Shown here piece by piece: positions 39,384 through 54,353 of a DNA stretch of 64,000 nucleotides (its first letter is position 1; each line of letters opens with the position of its first letter). This DNA is from Zonotrichia leucophrys gambelii (lineage: Eukaryota; Chordata; Aves; Passeriformes; Passerellidae). The stretch lies in the NCBI RefSeq assembly GCF_028769735.1, contig NC_088172.1:71386631-71450630 (forward strand). The letters are read 5' to 3'. A model generated the notes under the pieces. It did not search any database and was not told where the DNA came from. It worked only from the letters and a program-made list of their open reading frames with translations. Both the position numbers and the translations under genes were made by a program.

Positions 39384-39949
39384 CTGAAAGGGAGAGAAAA
39401 ATCATCATGCCATATGTGTCACTAAAACACTGAAGTTGTGAAGATAAACTCAGATAAAAGCTCCCTCTGTTCTCCCTGCTCCCAAAACAATAAAAAAGAA
39501 AAGAAAATGGCTGCTGCTGAACTGATTAGCAACAATCACCAAATATCCTTTAAAAACTATAGTTATTTGCAAGATACTAGGTGTCTTATGAAATATTTTA
39601 CAAAATTTCTAATTTGTGCGATGTGAGTGATGGCTGAACCCACACAGTCTCAAGAAGAGCTGTGAACTTATATTTGGCCAGGATGTTAAGAAACAACTTG
39701 TCATATTGTGTCAGCCCTGATGTTCACACTTATTCCTTCAGTTTCCTAAGACCTTCCATTATGGACTGATTTAAACGCTTGATTTATTAACCTGAACCGA
39801 GCTCTCACATATTTGAAAAACAAGTTAAAAGTTCAACAGCTAACAAATTTGAATTCTTTGGCAGAAGAGGATTTTTCCTGTACCCACTCCCAATGTTCAC
39901 ATTAGAAGTGGCGTTCCTACATACTTCAGCAGCCTGGATACTAAGTGAT

Positions 39950-40030
39950 AAGAGGTTTGACTACGGCGATGATGAGGTTTGTTGATGGTCCTTATGCATC
40001 CCTTCTAACTCAGGATATTCTATGATTCCT
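39950..40030 (+). mobile_element. CR1 LINE 3' end fragment
   Basis: The plus strand reads GAGGTTTGACTACGGCGATG, then TGATGGTCCTTATGCATCCC and TTCTAACTCAGGATATTCTATGATTCC in pieces. This matches the sense 3' end of CR1 (a 'gactagatgatc...aggtcccttccaaccc...ATTCTATGATTC' pattern). The element is in plus orientation, opposite to CRIM1. It is about 80 bp, diverged and non-coding. Confidence 0.85.
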
Positions 40031-43000
40031 TCATGTACAAGTACTTTATGTTTTTTCTTACCATCAAAGATTACTAACCTAAATGTGCTACTAGATAGCA
40101 TTATAGCTCTTCTCTTACAAAAATCCTACTATTTCCATCTATCTTTAAAACAGCCTTGACTAGATATGTATTTTGTCTAGAACTTTAAATAACATTTTTA
40201 AAACCAATGTTTTGGGGTTTTTTTTTTCAAACCTACCCTTATGTTTAGGTTCTTATCTGCTTTATTAAACACATTGTTCAGACAGAACATTAGTGGTTAG
40301 AGAGGCTCACTGCAGAGAGCTGTATAAATAATACATAACACACTAGTCTCTGTATTATATTGATAGTCTTTAGTTTATACACGTAATAAAAGGCTTGACA
40401 CTCAAGCTTTTAAAATTATTTTCATTTTCCACTGCATGTTTCCTCAACATGCACAGAGAAGTGATAGAACTGTTGCAGTAGCAGCCCTTAAAGTACATAC
40501 TCATGGTAGGCTCTCGATACTTGTACTCACGATGACCCTTAAATTCCCACTGTTCATTACTTTATGTGCCCTAGCATTATGCATCTAGTAATCTTCTAAT
40601 TTCCATGACTAATAGATAATCCCATCCTCATGCAATCTCTCCCATGAAAACTTTGGATTATAAGTATTTTAAAAAGTTGACCTGCTCTTTTTCACTTGAC
40701 TGCATTTACACACATACATGTACCTATATAAGTCCTTAAGGACTGCTCATATAATTCAATGCAAATAAAATTTGAGCAAAACAATTTATCAAATACAATA
40801 AAAACTATTTTTGACCAATTTGGCTGACTCTCCAAAAGGCAAGGTGTGTCAGAAATGCACATCAAACTGCAATCCAAGTTTGAATCCAAACTATTCAGGA
40901 CTCTAGATTTATCATTTTTGAAGACCAATGCAAAGCCTGCTGCTGGAGTTTGTAAGATCACCCAGCAATGATATGAAAACAAGCATGTGTCACTATCAAT
41001 ATGTAAGAAGCATCACAGGCAATAGGAGAGAGAAATTTAAAATAGAGAACCATGACAAGTACTTTTGTATGAAATATTCACTCAGTGTTTTGCAGTTATT
41101 TTTGATAGTCTGTTCCATGTTAGAGTATTGTGCCTAATGGAGTTGAAGGTTACAGACTATGACAGGACTCTTACATAAAGCCAGCACCATTTTCAGAGAA
41201 AATTATTTAAACCTAACCACCACCTCAAAAAAGGCATGTTTATGTTTTAATACCAGGTAATATAACACTAGTAGATATTTATAAACCAAAGGTTTTCTTC
41301 TTAATCCAGCATCACTATTACTTTTGTACTTCAGAGTCCTAAAAAATAAACAGACAAAACCCTACTAATAACTTCCTATTAATACTCATGTAAATATTGT
41401 GCTTCCAAATTACATCTCAAACTATGTACATGTTGAAACATTCCTCTCCCAATACACAAATGCCACCAAGCAACAGGAAAGTCAAACATATTCACCCAAG
41501 CTGAATCAACCAACAGACAATTATCTTTCAGCTTCCCAAACTCTAGTCCTCCAGCATAGTCAAAAGAAGGTCAAGAAAATTTTTACAGACTATGTCACAA
41601 TTTGTTTCTTGATTTAGATGCTGTTTTTCTTTATGGAAAGCAGCTACTGACTAAAACAATTTGTGATGAGCAGTATATTAAGTGTTTCCTTGGACATCAT
41701 CTTTATCTAAAACATGAAAAAGCAGCAGCTCCAGGTGTAGCATTACTACGTGTTAGTCAAAGCTTTAATCAGCTAGCATCATGCTACTGTAACTGCTCTC
41801 CAAGTCCAGAATTCACTGCAATGGAAGAAGATGGGAGTTCAGTTTTACTGCATTTCAGTAAAAGCTGATGTGGGCTCCTCATTTTGACACCAAGTTTGCA
41901 TAAAAGACATTATTTCTAAGCAATCATTCAGAAAAGTTTCAAGCTTTTACTTCTTGTTATCTCAGCAAATGACAAAATCTTTTCTATACATAGAGATCCA
42001 TTACACTAAAGTAGTTCTACCTTTTCATTACTTTGTCGAGGAAGGAATTCAAATTTAATCTGTTCTCAAAATCAATTATAAACATTAATACAGCCATAAA
42101 TGTCACTGCTTTAGCAGAATTCCTGATTTAATTCCAATATATACAGCTATTTAAGATTTCATCAAACAAGAGCTGTTTAATAGGTCTTTTTTCCTTTATT
42201 AACCAACATTTCAACCCCTTACAAAAGGAACATTAAAAAACCCATGCAAGAACAAAATAATTAAAAATACACCAACAGCCTCAAAAGACAGGTAGCAGGA
42301 TAAGGCCGAGCTGTATTCCACAAGAAAACCCTGTGAAATCACTCAGCAGTGCTATTTCTGCTACTTTATCCCTTTTACATACCAGACAGACTGTTTCAAA
42401 GCAGCTTCTCAGCAGACCAAAGGAGATTCACAAGAGCCTACTGCCTCTCTGCCAAACAGACATACACCACAAAGCACCAACCTGTCCCCTGGATGTTTTA
42501 AGCAACTGCCTATTACACAAATCAGGTTCATCCTGACCAACATCTTCACAGTCAAACACTGCATCAGGACTTAAACTCCATTTTGATAATAAATAGAATA
42601 TAAACAAATAAATATTATGTGTGTCCAGAAATAGGAGAACTTCATTTTTCAAAGCATTGTGGTGAACCTAAAAAATTAGGCTTTTGAGGAAAGGAAGAAC
42701 TATACATGGGACTATATATATGACTTACTATGAAACAAAATAATACAGCAAATATATACATATTCCTGAATAATAGGGCATCTTAAACAGATTACACAAG
42801 ATACTCATGTCACATTGTTCTCACACAAAGTGCAAATTCCTTTGCAAGGAGAATTTCATACAACCTAACTGCCTGTGGAGACAGTAAAATTGCTATAGCA
42901 TAAAATTCAATCTCATTTCAGTAAATTCTTTAAAAAGATATCCCAACCATAATAAAGAGAACAATCACTTTTCAGGGATGCATTCTGATAAAAGTTTGAA

Positions 43001-46000
43001 CTGATAACCTACAACTCACTAAGAAAAACATAGTTGGCTGCAAGTGCTGCCTTTTTGTTCAAAAAAAGCAGCATTTCAAATAGCAACACAAAGAACAGAA
43101 AATATTGGTTGGTTTTCTGATGAGGTTTCTCTGTGGGACACATTCTCTTTATAGCCTTTCATCAAACACCACCTAAGTGTTCTGGTATCCCTGATATCTC
43201 AGCAGCCTGAGCCAACAAAGAATCTCTACAGAGATAAAGGAAGAGTCTGGATCAATCAAGCTTTTGCAAACTATCTATTCTTAGACAGACAATTTTCTTA
43301 AGAAATTCAGAAATGTAGCTAGAAATTCTTAATAAACTGAACACAATCTACACAGGAAAACCAACATTTTGATGAACTCCAGATAAGACTTCTAGCCTTG
43401 GAAACAAACTTAGTAACTACTCTAAAAGGCAGCTCTAGAGATCATTTCAAATACAGTTCTTCAGTTTACCAGTGACAGGGTTATTTCTAGATATAAATTA
43501 CTACTGGCAGAAGTTTTTCATTTCAAGACAAAATTTACTTTCTGTAGGTCTGAAGGTTCAGGCTTACTTTTACTTTGTTAATAGCCTGCAAGAAGAACTT
43601 GCTGTTATTGAGCACATGAGAGAGTACACCCTAAAATTATTAGTATAACCTAAGTTACAATGTATAACTGAAAAATAATAGTGAAATAAAGTACAATGCA
43701 CAGTGTGCTTTATTATTAAAACAGGGATCATTCATTTAAAAGTTAGGATGTCTCAAAAAAATTTCTCACTTTCATCTCAGAAGTGCACAGGGAAGTTGAG
43801 CATCTCAGAAGCTGAGGCGTAACATTCACACTGAGTTTTCATTGCAACCACAGTATACTTGTTATAAAGTGCATGGGGAGGAGGAGAACAACCTTCAAAG
43901 AATATAATAATAACAAGAAACCAAGATATGGATTTTTTCTTTCCATTAACTCTAGAAAGTGTCTATGATAAAGCCACAGCCATAAACCCAGAACTTTGTC
44001 ACAAAGCTTTTCCATGTCAAAAACTACAATGTATTTTTAAAATTATACTTCCCATGACTGTAAAAAGTTAGTAGGGGGAAGTGGAGGTAAGATAGCAAGT
44101 TACTGAAGCACTTATGTTGCAACCAACACTTTCTTTGAGAGAAGGCAGCTTCTTTACCTTCTTGAAAGGTTTATGCAATACTCAGTCTGGGTACTAGTTA
44201 GATATGTTTTTCTTAATACAGTCACTGAATATAGGAAGACTAGATCTCAGGCATTTTCCATTTCTTTTGTTAAAGTAGATCAGTTGTAACAAGAACCAAC
44301 CAAGCCAAACCACCCTGCACCCCTCCTCATCTTTGCTAATACCAAAGCAGCATGGAAATAAAAATAGTTCCTTAAGAAAAATTAAACACTTTGCTTTCAC
44401 CTCTGTATCAAATTCTTTTCCTTCATTATGTTTGCATGCTCTGCTTTGACACGCAGAGAAAGAACATGCCAAGTTTTTACTTAATGAAAAAAGCAGAGCA
44501 GTTAAAACATTGGTTAGAACAGTGAAAGGATGTTAGGGTATAATCTGGTGTGGGAGAAACAGAAGAAAATCACTGACAGGGATGGGAGAATCTTCTCATT
44601 CTTCAGGTGAAACGGAACAGTTCCATGCTTCTCAGGAAATCATTTCAGGAAGGATTTTTTATCATTTTGTCAGAGCTTCATGTGATGCTGTTACTCAGTC
44701 ACCATAGAAACAAGGGCAGAATGTTTCATTGAAAGAGATGGCTGAAGAGAAATTGGTATTTCTCATGTCCAAATGTTTCCATTGAGATATTTAAATGGTT
44801 CTAGAGTTGATTCTTTAAAGTCAAATTTTTAATACATATGCACATAGACATACACAGGGATGGAGGGAATAATTTTTTTTTTCTGTTAGGTCCATACAAA
44901 GAACACAGAATAAGAAGCACTTTGAAATAGTAGGCTTCATATTTCATTTTTCTGAGCAGTTCAGACTAGGATATGGTTTATAAAGATGAACATTTTGCAT
45001 AATTAAACAAAGCAATGCACTACAGTTGGCACACGTATTTTGAAGGCATGTGTTCAGCCTTGCATTTTTGTTTCACTGTAAACTATTTTTGTGAAATCCA
45101 GGCTAAAACACAGTCACTTTTATTGTACGGTCTTACAGTCATCATTGAGATGACTATTCCAAACAATAGGCATACTGTACTGTAATACAGTGGCAGGAAG
45201 GAAATATTAGAAGGATTAGGGATAAACAAGAAAAATGATTACCCAGCTGAAGCAGTCAGACAGACAGGGATCGATACTGGAATGCAAAATCACCCAAAGG
45301 ATTTTCAAGAATCAAAAGGGCAGTTATAGTAGATTAAAAAATGAGATTAACTTACACATACAATATGCACAGTATGTATACGGATGAACTGCTACAAATA
45401 AAAAAGTGAACAAGAGCCTGACCTTTTACCTAAAACTGAACTTTATTTAAAATCTGTTCTATTTTCTAAATGAGTCTTGCTACACTTCCCAGCATTCTGG
45501 TGCTCCACATTTTATGTATTACACAGTGGGACAACCTGTCTCACCCACATTATAGCCTAATCTTCTCATAATATAACAGCCTGGAACTAACCTGGGTTAA
45601 AAAAGTCACACACAAAAAGACAGTCACAGATACCAGTTTTAAAAAACATCCATTCATTGATAAATATATTTGCAACACAGTATTCACTACAGATTTGCCA
45701 AAGATTTTCCATTTTGAGGACCAAATAACCAGAAAAAGGGTTATATCACTTGAAACAGCTACAGCCAAGGAAGACAATAACCCCCTTTGGGTAGACAGCA
45801 AAGCTATTTCAATTTTGTAATTCCATTTCCTGAACTAGTTTCTTTTCCTGTACTGGAAATTTTAAAAAGAATGGTGCTAATTCAAAACGAACAGACCCCA
45901 GGAAACACCACACCAGAATCACAAACAATCCTGACCCCCAACTGATGTCTTCCAAAGAAAGACTTAACAGATTCACTGAGTATCTGTCAAACACCTGCAT

Positions 46001-49000
46001 CTAAATGGAAGCGCCAGTTCTATAAAACCAATAGTGTTGGTCGCAGTAGTTGCATTTGGGTTCGACCTCCCAGATCACAGCATTCCTCTGTTATGCTTAG
46101 AAAAAATCATGTCTTGAAAACTCCAAAGTAATTTTACTTTTCCTCCATTTCACTCTAAACCTGCTTTCAACAAATACCTATTAGCTTGACACCAACAAGT
46201 CAATCCAAATTAATAATGGATAACGTTACCTGACAGAACTGTACACGAAGGACTGAGCCCAGCCCACTGCACAGAGCACAGGAAGCTGTGCCATGCCTGG
46301 GACAGGATCCATTTCTACTGCTAACTGCACTGCTTTCAATAGAAATAAAGCACCTTTAAACTTCAGCAGTGAGAATCCATCAGAAATTAGTTGGAGAAAT
46401 GAGCAGATAGCTGTAGTCAGATTTACAGTTGTGTTGCCTCTATTGAAAAATATTATTTTAAAATGTATTCAATATTGTCTCGCCTGGATTAACATCATAC
46501 ATTGTAATTTCTTTATATAAGAAAGCCTATTATGCTTGATGAATGGTACTACTCCTACTAGTGTTCAATCTTTATATTGGCAAATCAACTGGAATTTTCA
46601 AAGAAAGAGTATGTAAACAGTAATGAGGTGATCTCACCTAGGGAGTTCGGACTTTGAAGAATGCCAAATAATTCTGGGAATAAACCAAAAATCGAAATAC
46701 TAGATGTATAATCAGTATAAACTGCATAAAATTTGATGACTTACAGAAATGTACATCAGTAGCAGATATAAGTAAAGCAGAAAGTATTACTTATTGCAAG
46801 AGTATATTTAGCTGCAAAACCAAAGGTAATGTTGAATGAGCACCAAAGTAATAATAAAGCACAACTATCTGGAACAATTCTGCTTAACACAGGTTAAGAA
46901 AACAATATGAACCTAGCTGATATCTGGAGAAATAATCACAAATATTCACTGAAGGAGAAGCACTGTAAGGCACAGTTTGATGTGACAAGGAGAAACGGAT
47001 TTGAATTTGAGGACACACTATATACCTTCCAATGGACAAACCTCTGGAGGCAGCAGGATGGAAGGAGCACCAACAACTTATTCTACCACACAATCACGCC
47101 CAGACTGAGTAAGAAGCAAATAGTAATTTGATACTTAAAAGTCTAAAAGCATAAGCAGAACAAGGACTTAGAAAGCACTTGCATTTGCAATAAATGCAAA
47201 TTACAATGAAAATACATACATGAGTTTACAAATAATAAGAATTCACATATGTATGAAGCTAGCAACTGAGACTGAACAGCAGGGAGGGCAATCAGTTTTC
47301 TAGAGCTGATTAACAAAAGCAACAGACTTGTAAACATTAACTTAGAAATGAGGGGTTTGATTTTCAAAGAAATGCAATTTTTGTTGTGAGCAAAATTGAA
47401 TCAACTCCTGTCTGCCCTTAATGCTTTGCTTTGTTAATACAAATAAATCTAAGGTATGTGATTTCTTTTAGTTCTTGCTGATAATTGTTAATGTTAAAAA
47501 GCCCCACCAAAACCCACAACCCCAAGCCCATGCACAGTAAAAGAATGGCCTAAATGCTTTAAGACACTTCTGGCAAGTAAACTCCAGTATGCAAACTAGT
47601 TTTCCCAGTTATTATGTTCAAAGAACCTCTGTCTCTTACCAGAGGTAAGATACTTAATCTCTGTACTTTTATTAGAGGTGGCTTAACCATGTGTTTCTAA
47701 AATTCTTTTGCAAAAACAGTCAAGATGAATGATGTTAGGGAAATAAATTCTGTTCAATATTTTGGTCTTCTCTTTACTAACCTAAGACACCACAGTAGTC
47801 AGAAACTACAAAAAGAAGCACAGTTTCCTTCTTTTAGGCAAAGTGAACACTTTCAATGGAGAAGGCAAACACTTCAGTGTTTCAAGACATTTTCACACTC
47901 CAGCTGCTATGGTCCATCTCTCTTGACTTGTCTGGGTTAGCTTCTTCCTAAACCCTTCAAAATAATCTCTCTAATTTAAAATTTAAACACATTTTGATTG
48001 TACCAGATTTTCCATTAAACAAGAGCTCTTTTAAAAATTCTTGCTTTTCCCCTTTATTTCTTTTACCTTAACATTTCTGTTAAGGTTGTCTCCCCAGAAT
48101 GAGTTTTAATGCCAACTAACTGTTCCTTTGTTACTCATCACTTACCAAACCTGCATCATTATTGAATAACATGTCCATGCATTGCTTAGGACAACAGAAA
48201 ACAACTCTATCTATAAAAAGAAATATGACAGCAAAGCAAAAAGGGGCCATTATAATTTTAGGGGAAATCTATACTGACAGAAAGAATTCTGATGCAGAAA
48301 TTCTTGATGCCTTGCAGTGAAGGGATTCTACAAACTTTTTACAACATTTCCAAAGAGAAGAGAAATTGTCAACCTGAAAGAATTTAAACAGCTCAGTCCT
48401 CCAGAACAAGTAAATATTGGTTCTTACCAGATCTATTTTTTTCTGAGGAATGACACTTAACAAAAGTCTAGTAAGAAGCATTTCACTGAAAACAGAAATG
48501 GTGGATATTCCACATAAAATATTATCTTTTCTCTAAAGGAAAAGTCTTCTAATAAACTGCCATATTTGACACTTAAAATGCAAAATGCAGAAATAAGCAG
48601 CTTATCACAAGACTCCAATGTAAAAGAAGTTAAAGCACTCTGTTCTTGGGTTTTTACACTGAAGGCAACTTCTCATATACCATGTAAAATATGGACTAAA
48701 TAATTATAATAGAAACTGTGCTTTCTTGACTCCAGAGAATATTTGCACTAGGCAAAATAAAATTAAATAAAGCATCTAAAAATCACGCAAGCAATTCTGC
48801 TAAATTCCAAGCTCCTGCTTGCAATACATATTTTCAGTGCTAGTTTGAATGTGCTCTTGCATTTTTACAATTGTCATTCGCACAAATAAAAAAGTAAAAC
48901 CAAAATATCTATTGGGAAAAAAAGAAACAAGACAAAAGAAGCACAAGAAATTTTAATTTTATTCTAAGGAAGCTTAAGCTTGAGAAGACAGCTACCCAAC

Positions 49001-52000
49001 TGCTTGACCAAAGGTTTTTGAGAGTTGATTGGAAAAATAAACAGACACCTGGAAATTTGAGAATCATCTTACTCATCCTGCTTTCAAACTACATAGTATC
49101 CTAACCAGAAATACCTACACATCTCAGGGGTGGAGGGGGTGGCACATGTACAATTCACATGCACATGGATTCATAACCAGCCCTCACACGCAGTAAGACC
49201 ACAAGGAATCACATCATGCATTGTGATGTGTGAGAAGTTTGCTCTGCTCTGCAGTGCTGCTGCATAAAATGTAAGAAGTCAGATAACTTTTAAGAAAAAC
49301 GGAGAGTCATGCAATATCCACAGTCTTTTATTCCTCAGATTGTCACTGCACAGGACTATGCAGATACATAAATAAAATATTTGACAATACCAATTAAATA
49401 CAGCTTCAAGTCTGCTATTAAATGCTACTAGGTATCACCACTCTCTTGCAGCATCCCTTATTCTACCTTAAAGCAGCAATATCCCACAGAGGGAATTAAA
49501 TGTCAAAACTACAAAAAAGCAGAAAGTCAGCGTTTACACAGTACTGAGCTTCTGTTAACACTAGTACAAGTATTTTGCTGACTTCAGTAGCCATTAAACT
49601 TGGACCCCTCTGTTTCAAACTGGATGAAAGCCAACACCTTGTACTACAAACAAAAGACAGCAAGTCTGGAAAAAGACCAACAATCCTATGCCAAATATAT
49701 AAAAATAATCTCTCCGTTTCAGAACGCTGTTGGCTGCAATGTTCTTTAATTAGATTCAGTTTCTGATCTCATTTGAAGCATACAGTTGTGTATTAACCAC
49801 CTGCAAAGTTTGCTTCCAAGGGCAGCTTAAAGGGGAATGATCTCGAGGTCTGCAAGCATGATAATCTGCTTTTTCCCAAGTGTATTGTTTAATTTATTTT
49901 TTTTTTTTAATTATAGCTACCAAAAAGTATCACAAATCATCCTGGCTCAGACATTTTTTCTGATTCTTTGCCCTCCACTTTTCTTACTCTTTCTTCTTTA
50001 TTGACCTTTCCTCTTAAGTTATCCACTTATTGTTTACGTCCTCTTTAAAGCAAACCTCAAATGCTACTTATTTCACATCTTTTCCAGCCTGTCTCTCCTA
50101 CTGTACATCTCCATCAGTACAATACACAGCAACACACTCATTTTGTGTAAAAATCTACCTTAATACAAAATATTACCTTCTCTTAAACACTAAGGAAAAG
50201 CATATTTGTGGCATTTTGCACAACAACTTCCATGACACAACTGAAAAAGAACAAACTAGGAAATTCAGATGTAGGAGCTTTAGATTAGTATAATCTCTTG
50301 GGGCAGTTTGGCTAAACCTTGAATGCAGATTAAAATTACAAGCACTAAAATACAGGTTACATACCATTGTGGAACATTATGCAATGTAAAAAAAGCTACT
50401 GCCAGGAAATGCAGATACAGTTGCACTTCCCAAGTGAAGCAAACAAGCATTATTTCCAACAAGATCCCCATGATGGCACCCCTTGCACAAGTTTGGGATT
50501 CAGTCACCACCAAAGCCATTCCATTTTTAGACCAAACTCAGGGCAGTGCATGGCACAGGAGACATCAGTGTACATTAATTCTATATATAATGCAGCACAC
50601 ATTACAGAGTATGTGGTTCTGTGACCAGAAACAAGGCATTAATAAATTGGTCAAGTATGAAGGTGGCACATTATCCACAAAAGTTATTAGCATCTTTGAA
50701 ACATCAAGAGGCACCAATGTTGAATTTGGTGAGGACAGACTCCTTGTCAAGCCTGGAAAAACTCTAGGAGAGGGAAGACAGCAAATGGAATTTTAAACAA
50801 TATCTAGTGAGTGCCCCAAGGAAGAGACTGGCTCTGTACACTCTCATGCTACAATGACAGTGGATTCTACCTCACAAACACACCCTGGTAAGCAATGTGA
50901 GCAGCAAGACCAGAATTTTAGTTGAGAACAAAATGAAAGTTTGGTGTGCTTGAAACAGACTAATGAAACTAGAAGAAAAAAGTTGAGGTTACTAGCAAAC
51001 ACTAAGAATTTTTTTTCCTCAAAAGATGCAATGATCCTTACAACCATGATACTGTACTGATCCTATAAACTCACACAATACATTCAAAAAATCTCAAGGC
51101 TGACAATTTATTTCTTCCTATAGGCCAAGCATTGCAGAAGTGAGCAAAGCCTGAGCAGTGCTAAGCAGGAAAGCCTGCTGACATTCAACAAGGTAACAGC
51201 AGAAAGCAAAAGCCACCAAAAAGCCTTATCAAATACCACAACCACTGATGCTCACACATCTCAAAGCAGAGATTTCACTGTTTTCCCCTACTTGGCTGGA
51301 AGAAGAAAGCAGAGAGAATAAAATCTAGTATTACAAGATGAAGTATCTTGCATGTCACTTAAGATATCTCCACACTACATTTTAGTGAACAGCACAAGTC
51401 CTCACAATTAAAGCAGCAACCACAGAAGTAAATGAGAAAAAATGAAAAAATTGGGACTTTAGTTAAAGCATTTATAGGTGCTAATGGCTAACAAAGGCAA
51501 TATTAATGAGGTGAGTTTTAAAGGAGACTTTTCATTAGCACAACTCAAAATTAACTTTTTTTCAACAAAAAGAATAAGGTGCAAAACATGACACTAAGTT
51601 TTACTGCTGTCAATCAAACAATTCTGCTCTAATCTTTCCTCCAACCTATGCAATGAATGCACTTTCTCAACGCAGAGTAAGTACTTGCTTTCATGGAAAC
51701 CTGGATCAAGACTTACTAACATTTATCCCAAGTCTCTGTAATATAACCAAGCAGGAAAGACAAGATTAAGTGATACTGATACATCAATAATAGCAAAACA
51801 GGATGCAAAAATTCAGTTCTGTCATCTGCATGCCTTGTGAAATATGCCTTCAGAATCTCACCAGCATAAAAAGAATAATTGAAACACAATATAAGAAAGT
51901 TAGAAATTTTATTGCAGATTTCTTATACATGCACACCCTTCCCATGCACGATAATCTATAAATGCTTAAAAGGAAACAAAGTTAAGTTGAATAAATCTCT

Positions 52001-52480
52001 TGCACTTAACCTCACACTACTAATGTCCTATAAAGCAGGATTTTAATTATCACCTTTAATAAACTGGTCTTCCCCCATTTCACAACATTTTCTTGAATTA
52101 TGCCGTATATTTTAAGATATTAAAAAAATTTAAGCACCAACTATTTCAGAAAAAAAATTTTAAAAATAAAAATTAAGCTGAGTAAATGTCAAGTTTCGCT
52201 ACAACTTCTATTATGCCACAAAAAGAAGCAACAATTAGATCACATAAGAGTGGAGAGTATAACCTTAAATAACCTGTAAATGCACCATTTAAGAAACGTA
52301 GAAAGACTGTCTTCTGAAATGAATTATTTATGTGGCAAGATTTGAGAGCAAATATTCAGTTAGCATAAATTGCCTTAGCTGCTTGACTTAGAAAGGACTT
52401 ATATGTACTTGTGTGGATTCATTCTGTCTCTTGTTCTGTGCATTACAATGTGGTAACTAAGAGCACAGATTTAAAAACAA

Positions 52481-52615
52481 ACAAGCCCCAGACAACAAAA
52501 CCCCACAAAGCCATTCTCTACAACCCAACAAAACAAAAAACAAAAAAAAAACCCAAAAAACCCCAAAAAAACCCAACAGCAAAAAAAAAAAAATCACCCA
52601 AAACCAAATTTTAAA
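52481..52615. repeat. A/C-rich low-complexity tract
   Basis: Runs of A broken by CCC and CAAC units (for example AAAACCCAAAAAACCCC). Lysine/proline open frames on the plus strand and phenylalanine/leucine frames on the minus strand are composition artefacts. Confidence 0.85.
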
Positions 52616-53943
52616 AAATGCATCATAAAAAGAGAAGAAAATCAACAAAAACACGACCAAAGGAATAGAGATGCTTATATAACAATGAAGTATCGAATCT
52701 AAGAGAAACATATCATATACAGATAGGATACTCAGAAAATCCAGAAGAACTTAGGACCAAATTTCAGGACCATATTTAACTGGATTGAGTTTCTACTTGT
52801 GGTTTCAGTTAATTCAGACAAGCTATTTTGATTGCTTCACTCCCCAGTTTACCATCATTTTTAGCAACACAGCTTCTTCATAAGCACAAGGGAACTTGTT
52901 CTGCATGTGATACCCTGCTTTGTGTAACACACAATTCTTTTTTCAGTTAAGATTCTTAGGTGCTACAAAAAAACCCTACTTCACTCAAACCAAACAAAAT
53001 CCCGACTTTTAGTATGTACCCGAACATGCTTTACAGCAGCTAAAAATTGTGAGTATTGAAGAAAAAAATGGACAAGTTTTTCTTCCATAGAAAAATTGCA
53101 TTGAAGTAGTCATCCTTGACTAGATGCAGTTGAAAAGGTCATACAGATGCATATTCACTATTCAGTCACTGGCAAGTAGTTGTGAATTGATGTTTTGCAA
53201 AGAAACTTCAGTTCACTCAGTTCTCAGTAGGCAAAATTCAGTCTAAACCACAGCATGATGCCTCCATTCCTCTTCTTTAAATTAACCATTACGTCCCAAA
53301 GCTATAGACCCATACGCAGTTAGAGAGTTTGCTAGAATCAGGCTATTCTGAACACAACAAGAATGGAAGAAAACATGTTTTGGTCTATCACTCCCAAACA
53401 TATTTTTTCAGAAGGGAGCTGTTTCTAAGAAAAGGCAGAAGAGCCAACCTCTGTCCCAGCAGGGTGAGTTCTATGGAATAAATTTGCAACCTATCTCAAA
53501 TGCATCCTAGGAATAAAGATATAGGAAATGAAGACAGCAGCTAAACCAATCAGGTTATGTAATATATGAATGCCTCATAGGTATCACCTTGTGATATATT
53601 TACATCTCACAGAAATTATCTGTTCCAACTGACATCATACGCAGAAAAACAAACCCTTTCAGGTAATCAGTAGTCCAGAACTGCCCCCAAGAATGGTGTC
53701 ACTAAGTCAAATTCTGAGAGTTTTCCCCATGGCAAGTACTTTCATAACTTTCAAGGCAAGTCTGAGACCTTCTACTACTTTTGATGAGGATCTATCATTT
53801 TGAAGTCTGCCAGCTGCAGAGTAATTCCAGTCCAGCTGGACATCATAAAGTCAGCTGGTCCCCCCCCCACTACTCTGAGCAAAGCCTATGCTAGTCAACA
53901 GCTCAGACACAGGTGAGTTCAGACAACCCTGAGGATGGCAATT

Positions 53944-53964
53944 CCACTTCCTCTTGGGAAGTGG
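53944..53964. repeat. Perfect 8-bp inverted repeat
   Basis: CCACTTCC at 53944-53951 and GGAAGTGG at 53957-53964 pair perfectly around a 5-nt loop. It sits just upstream of a much longer hairpin and may belong to the same foldback unit. Confidence 0.7.
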
Positions 53965-53984
53965 ATCACAGTATGAGAAGTTGG

Positions 53985-54059
53985 GATGCCGAATACATGG
54001 TGGGAACTTCTCATACTTGGGATCACGGTATGAGAAGTTCCCATCACGTATTCGGCATC
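53985..54059. repeat. 75-nt near-perfect hairpin, 32-bp arms
   Basis: The left arm 53985-54016 starts GATGCCGAATACATGG and the right arm 54028-54059 ends CGTATTCGGCATC. They pair at 30 of 32 positions with an 11-nt loop. A 20-nt direct repeat (53963-53982 and 54020-54039, GGATCACAGTATGAGAAGTT with one difference) overlaps the right arm, so this is a composite of direct and inverted copies. The size resembles a small-RNA precursor or a foldback/MITE relic; the sequence alone does not decide. Confidence 0.85.
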
Positions 54060-54229
54060 TTTTTGTTGCAGCTTCTCATCCTTCCACTGTGCACCTTGGT
54101 GCAGCGCCTACCTACATCTTCTCTGCAGCCAAATACGAGGCCGTTGAAGACAGCATCAAAGTCCCGTCTTCCTCTTCCTTTTTTTTAGACACAACAAAAT
54201 ATCTCCTGGCTGTAGACGGTGTTCCCCTC

Positions 54230-54353
54230 CTCCTGCCGAGGCACGGCTGTGGCCGGAGGGATGCCGAGGCTGTGCAGCATCGCAGGGGGAAGGTGCGCGG
54301 GCTGGAAGCGCTGGGACCGCAGCCCGGGCTGCAGTTGGCGGCCGCCGCCGCCA
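54230..54353. other. CpG-rich, GC-rich block before the minisatellite
   Basis: A GC-rich stretch unlike the AT-rich surroundings, with many CpG pairs (GGTGCGCGGGCTGG, GTTGGCGGCCGCCGCCGCC). With the adjoining minisatellite it gives about 550 bp of CpG-dense DNA deep in an intron. It could be an unmethylated regulatory island, or simply part of the same GC-rich tandem expansion. Confidence 0.6.

Noticed and set aside
46037..46070. tRNA-like boxes (GGTCGCAGTAGTTG and GGGTTCGACCTCC)
   Set aside because: The two boxes are only about 22 nt apart, too close for a tRNA, and no acceptor or anticodon stem can be drawn.
50323..50796. 157-codon open frame, the longest outside repeats
   Set aside because: No recognisable domain or family, ordinary intron composition, no splice or promoter context. 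A translated search finding a conserved match would change this.
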